Of a stretch of DNA of 64,000 nucleotides, positions 60,349 through 64,000 are shown in pieces. The notes beneath the pieces were generated by a model. It saw only the letters and a list, made by a program, of their open reading frames with translations, made no database searches and had not been told where the DNA came from. The DNA is from Clostridiaceae bacterium (lineage in GTDB: Bacteria > Bacillota > Clostridia > Clostridiales > Clostridiaceae). The stretch is taken from positions 715,699 through 779,698 of the forward strand of contig CABIZX010000002.1 in the NCBI GenBank assembly GCA_902363375.1. The letters are read 5' to 3'. A program made the translations under genes and the position numbers. Numbering within the stretch: the stretch's first letter is position 1; every line of letters begins with the position of its first letter.

Positions 60349-60864
60349 GTGAAGAAAAAAATAATTAATATTTTCTTTATTTTGGGATTTGTATTTTATA
60401 TTATATTTATACTATGGAACATTGTTTTTAAATATGTATCCCCACTAGAATTATTTAGTGGAAATAGGTATTGCTCTAGAAGTCTTAACTTAATTCCATT
60501 TTATGATATTTTTATTGGAGCTTACAATGGATTAGATATTTTTGGAAATATAATTTTGTTTATTCCATTGGGAATTTATATAAATATGATTGCTAAAGAC
60601 TCAGGAATATCTAAAAATATTTATAAAATAATCATGGTAAGTTTAATTTTTGAAGTTAGTCAATATGTATTTGGAATAGGTGCTAGTGATATAACAGACA
60701 TCATTACGAATACTATTGGAGGAGTTATTGGAATAGGTATATATATGATAATTAAGAAGGTTTTCAAAGATGATAATAAGATAAAGAACTTTATCACTAT
60801 ATGTAGTATGCTAGTAATGATTCCAGTTGCAATTATAGTAATACTACTTTTTATGTATAATTAG
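60349..60864 (+). CDS. VanZ-family membrane protein
   Basis: A 171-residue protein with five helices and the VanZ pattern: RSLNLIPFYDI (47-57), NGLDIFGNIILFIPLGIYINM, SLIFEVSQYVFGIGASDITDIITNTIGGVIGI. The conserved acids in FEVSQ and SDITDIITNT are present. VanZ-type proteins give low-level teicoplanin or antimicrobial peptide resistance, or are of unknown role. It starts at GTG behind GGAGGTG. Confidence 0.92.
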   Translation: MKKKIINIFFILGFVFYIIFILWNIVFKYVSPLELFSGNRYCSRSLNLIPFYDIFIGAYNGLDIFGNIILFIPLGIYINMIAKDSGISKNIYKIIMVSLIFEVSQYVFGIGASDITDIITNTIGGVIGIGIYMIIKKVFKDDNKIKNFITICSMLVMIPVAIIVILLFMYN

Positions 60865-61031
60865 ATTATGATCATAATCATGCACTTTTAATGGTGGAAA
60901 ATTTAGTGAGTAGTATCTATTTGTAGTAAAATACTCTAAATACTTTATTTGTAACGTATATGTGTAGGCATATTTTACATAATAAATTAATATAATGGTA
61001 AGAGCAATTATTATATTAAGAGAGGTAAATA

Positions 61032-61958
61032 ATGCTATCTAATACTCAATTTATACAACAATCCTTGGAGTTACACCTTTTTTTTGCTAGGATTATGAAA
61101 GAACATTCATTTTTCTTGCAAGTAGGGTTTACACAAAAGAATTCAAAACTTATAGATCAAGCGGATTCATTTAGAATGGAGTTTGACAAACTTTTATGTG
61201 ATGTTATATCACTTTCAAATGGTGTTGTTAGTCCTAGTGTATTACAGTCAGGTGAGGTGGTAACACCATTTACGTTCAATGCTGAAATGGCATCATCCTA
61301 TTTTACTGGAGTTAAAATTCCTACCGATTTAACTGAGGATGAGGAAGAACTTATGGGGGCTCCATTAATGAAACGTGACCCAATGCTAGAACGGAGAGTG
61401 CGTAGAATTAATGAGGGTGCAATGGAATTAGTTAAAGGTTTAGCACAGTTTAAGAAGAGGGTGCTATCAGACGTGTTAGAGTGTAAAATATTTACAGTGA
61501 ATTATCCATTACTTATTGATCATATTTTAAGAGAAGCAAATTTTTATTTTAGTATGATACAAAGATTACAAAATGGTGAAGAAATAGACTTGGAACGAGA
61601 AGCTTATGAGCAAGAAACTTTCTGGAATAGGATTATGGCTGAGCATTCAAAGTTTATTCGTGGATTGCTTGACCCAACTGAAGAGGAACTTATAAATACA
61701 GCAAATAATTTTGGAAAAGAGTTTGATAATTTGCTAATGGAATCAAAAAAGGCTATGGATAAGTCAATGCCAATTTCTCGAGTTACAGAGGAAAGTCTTA
61801 AAGCAACTATAGAAATTAGTAAATTTAAGGCACAAGGTACACAAGGAATATTAGAGTGTAAGATTAAGTCAATAATAATACCTTTATTAGGAGATCATAC
61901 TTTACGTGAAGCCAATCACTATTTGCGCTTATTAAAGATTTTTAAAAAGAGCATGTAA
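61032..61958 (+). CDS. DUF2935 two-lobe helical protein
   Basis: A 308-residue protein made of two repeats: ELHLFFARIMKEHSFFLQVGF...FRMEFDKLL (about 13-60) and QETFWNRIMAEHSKFIRGLL...FGKEFDNLL (about 196-240). Each lobe has conserved His and Glu in helices (MKEHSFF, DHILREANFYF; MAEHSKF, DHTLREANHYL), as in ferritin-like or hemerythrin-like metal sites. The family is widespread in spore-formers, and its role is unknown. RBS AGAGAGG is 6 bases upstream. Confidence 0.88.
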   Translation: MLSNTQFIQQSLELHLFFARIMKEHSFFLQVGFTQKNSKLIDQADSFRMEFDKLLCDVISLSNGVVSPSVLQSGEVVTPFTFNAEMASSYFTGVKIPTDLTEDEEELMGAPLMKRDPMLERRVRRINEGAMELVKGLAQFKKRVLSDVLECKIFTVNYPLLIDHILREANFYFSMIQRLQNGEEIDLEREAYEQETFWNRIMAEHSKFIRGLLDPTEEELINTANNFGKEFDNLLMESKKAMDKSMPISRVTEESLKATIEISKFKAQGTQGILECKIKSIIIPLLGDHTLREANHYLRLLKIFKKSM

Positions 61959-61980
61959 AATTTAAATAAGAATTATCCAA

Positions 61981-62019
61981 ATACCGTATTGTTCTAAATG
62001 AATCTTACGGTATTTTTAA
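61981..62019 (+). terminator. ATACCGTAT-family hairpin, copy 6
   Basis: ATACCGTATTGTTC pairs with GAATCTTACGGTAT (small bulge), followed by TTTTTAATTTT. It terminates the DUF2935 gene. Confidence 0.75.
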
Positions 62020-62164
62020 TTTTATAGTTTTTAATGAAGCAGAATTATATATTTAAACAATATAGTAAAAGAAAATAATATAAGTTATGTATAAAATAGG
62101 ATATAATTATTTTATAGCATAAAGTGAATAGAATTTATATTTTAATTAGAATAGGAGGGATTTT

Positions 62165-63046
62165 ATGAAAGCTATAGAGCTATATAATCATTTAGAGAGA
62201 GATTTTATTTTCAAGGGATTCAGTGATGATTGGTCAAGATTTATGGGCGAAGTTGAAGACTATCTTTCAATGAATTTCAAAGAAAGAAGTATGGGCCTAG
62301 TATGTGATTTTGCATAAGAGATTAATAAAGTTTATACTGCTGTATTTCCAACGAAAGAGGTTATGCAACAAATTATTGATGATGAAATAACAGATGCTAT
62401 GCTATTTTTGCATCATCCTTCTATTTGGGATATTAGAAGAATAAAACCCTTCTATCAAATGGATAGAGAACTATTAGAAAAGTTTAAGGAGAATAGAATA
62501 TCTATATATAATCTACATGTACCCTTAGATAATTTGGGAGAATATTCAACAAGTAAGACATTAGCAGAGGTTCTAGAAATAGAAATTGAAAAACCATTCA
62601 AGAAGTATTGTGGAGCTTTAAGTGGTATAATTGGGAAAACTAAGTATAAAACTGTGGAAGAATTACATAATAAATTTTCAAAAGCATTAGGACACAGTAC
62701 AAAGCTTTATCCATATGGAGATAGCAATATAAAAGATGGGAAAGTAGCTATAGTAGCAGGTGGTGGAAATAATAAAGATACAATACATGAGATGATTGAG
62801 AATAATGTAAGTACACTTATTACAGGGATTTCTTTAAAAAATAAAAGTTATTAAGAGGTTCATGAATTTGAACAAAGAGATGGCATTAATGTCTTGGGTG
62901 GGACACATTATTCTACTGAAAAGTTTGCATGCCAAAAGATATGCAGCTACTTTAAAAACTTTGGACTTGAATCTGTCTTTATTGAAGGGGAACCAGTATA
63001 TGATGATATGTAGATTTATAAATTAATTGAAAGAATATTAGGCTAG
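62165..63046 (+). pseudogene. Nif3-like (DUF34) dinuclear metal protein gene with three in-frame stops
   Basis: A 293-codon reading frame with an excellent ribosome site (TAGGAGGG) is interrupted by TAA at 62315, TAA at 62852 and TAG at 63011, but has no frameshift. The translation MKAIELYNHLERDF...GLVCDFA-stop-EINKVYTAVFPT...HHPSIWDI...NLHVPLDNLGEYSTS...LGGTHYSTEKFACQ covers the whole Nif3 family including the metal-site HH, D and H residues. Each stop is one base away from a Lys or Arg/Glu codon likely at that place. The gene seems recently inactivated; sequencing error is the alternative. Confidence 0.8.
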
Positions 63047-63236
63047 GAGAAATAGATTAATGTAAATGAATATGATGTAGTTTAATAGATATGCAATATA
63101 TGATCCATAAAAATAGGAGATTATTTTTACAAAAGGTGTATTTCAGAACTGATAGTTAGGGTCAAACTATATGGTCTGATATATATCAATATACTATACT
63201 GATATCACAATGGAGTTTATAGATAAGGAGATAATT

Positions 63237-63767
63237 ATGATAAAGGATATTATAAACAGTGCAGAATTTAAGATAGAAACAAGTAGATTACTTCTTGTAC
63301 CTATTTCAGAAAAGTATGCTTATGACTATTTCATTGAATTTGATGCTGAAATAACAAAATACCAATATCCAGAACCTTTTATAACTTTAGAAAGTACAAA
63401 AGAGTTTATAGAAGATTTTACAGGACTTAGGGAATGTGGGACAAACTTAGTATGCTGTATTTTAGATAAAGAAAATAATTTTATTGGAAGTATAGAAATT
63501 CATATGTTAGATACTAAAACACCAGAAATTGGGCTATGGATAAGAAAAAGTGGACAATGTCAAGGTTATGGCTATGAAGCGATTACTGGACTTATTAATT
63601 TCTTCCGTAAACATATGGATATAGATTATTTTATTTACGAGGCAGATCGCCGTAATCCTAATAGTATTAAACTAGTAAAAGCTCTTGGTGGAGTAGAAGT
63701 TGGGTTTAACCAAGCGGAAAGTAATGGAGGAAATATACTGGAGTTAAATGTATATCATATAAAATAA
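63237..63767 (+). CDS. GNAT acetyltransferase, RimJ/RimL-like
   Basis: A 176-residue acetyltransferase (KIETSRLLLVPISEKYAYDYF opening; IGLWIRKSGQCQGYGYEAITGL with the acetyl-CoA loop; NPNSIKLVKALGGVEVG end). The start at 63237 follows AAGGAG by 6 bases; the longer frame from 63210 has none. Substrate unknown. A terminator follows after 125 bp. Confidence 0.9.
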   Translation: MIKDIINSAEFKIETSRLLLVPISEKYAYDYFIEFDAEITKYQYPEPFITLESTKEFIEDFTGLRECGTNLVCCILDKENNFIGSIEIHMLDTKTPEIGLWIRKSGQCQGYGYEAITGLINFFRKHMDIDYFIYEADRRNPNSIKLVKALGGVEVGFNQAESNGGNILELNVYHIK

Positions 63768-63892
63768 GGTGTAGGTTTATTTCTTGTTATAGGAACAGTA
63801 TTCTAATACTTGATTTTAAGCAGAGTGAGTAGTAAGTATTTTATTGAAAAATATAATTGATGAATCAAATAGGCTAGTATAAAATTAAAATG

Positions 63893-63948
63893 GAACCTAT
63901 AGAATAGACACTTTAAAAAGACTATTCATATAGGTTCTTTTTTGTGTA
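63893..63948 (+). terminator. Intrinsic terminator before the window end
   Basis: GAACCTAT-GAATAG pairs with CTATTC-ATAGGTTC, followed by TTTTTTGTG. Confidence 0.8.
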
Positions 63949-63977
63949 CAATAAAAAACAGAAAGGTTGTGAATACC

Positions 63978-64000
63978 ATGAGTAAAAAGTTATTCTCGAA
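63978..64000 (+). CDS. Start of a gene cut by the window end
   Basis: GAAAGGTTGTGAATACC precedes ATG with MSKKLFS readable. Only seven codons are visible, so nothing can be said about the product. Confidence 0.45.

Overview
The window is 64 kb of very A+T-rich DNA with strong AGGAGG-type ribosome binding sites, short AT-rich intergenic gaps, a single-cluster ferredoxin, BrnQ, VanZ, PadR/MerR/TetR/AraC regulators and many GNAT acetyltransferases. This fits a low-G+C, spore-forming anaerobe of the genus Clostridium or a close relative; species cannot be named from the sequence alone. No rRNA, tRNA, CRISPR array, replication origin or intact insertion sequence was seen. Both window edges cut genes: an ABC exporter at the left and a new start codon at the right.

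Layout. 1-9.4 kb: end of an ABC exporter, an orphan PAS/GAF histidine kinase, a corrinoid-type UroD-family methyltransferase, a zinc-ribbon SAM methyltransferase, a MerR regulator with a duplicated C-terminal drug-sensing segment, and a ferredoxin. 9.5-20.6 kb: an accessory strip of single-gene units (GNATs, Nudix, GyrI-like, DUF6440, SAM methyltransferase) with many decayed copies, shared intergenic repeats, boxA-like motifs and one gene of clearly higher G+C. 20.7-30 kb: small membrane proteins, an ABC-F protein behind a leader peptide and attenuator, a GyrI-like protein, and a TetR gene divergent from an MMPL/RND transporter operon with a coiled-coil secreted partner. 30-44 kb: XRE, radical SAM, a TetR-controlled unit with a clear promoter/operator, flavodoxin, many small membrane or lipoprotein genes, and two AraC-GyrI regulators. 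44-46.5 kb: three unusual Cys-containing or repeat proteins that look like surface/spore-layer proteins. 46.5-64 kb: an Mrr-like nuclease domain protein, dCMP deaminase, BrnQ, nitroreductase, a MazG-like protein, an MBL hydrolase, an Lsa-type ABC-F gene behind a second leader/attenuator, a diguanylate cyclase, a PadR operon with a 50-bp palindromic operator, a MerR-GyrI regulator with a 19-bp-spacer promoter, VanZ, DUF2935, a Nif3-like pseudogene and a last GNAT.

The strongest theme is sensing and surviving translation inhibitors and toxic small molecules. Two ABC-F genes and one methyltransferase are each preceded by a tiny ORF with a strong Shine-Dalgarno sequence (MRPANC, MINFSC and MKRIKRINYSVQLI) and by competing hairpins, the hallmark of ribosome-stalling attenuation. 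Five GyrI-like ligand-binding domains, about ten acetyltransferases and an efflux operon add to this. The second theme is genome flux. There are two families of dispersed palindromes, a duplicated two-gene block in which each copy has lost the opposite gene, and at least six gene relics. All functions are read from motifs and context by eye; no search was run.
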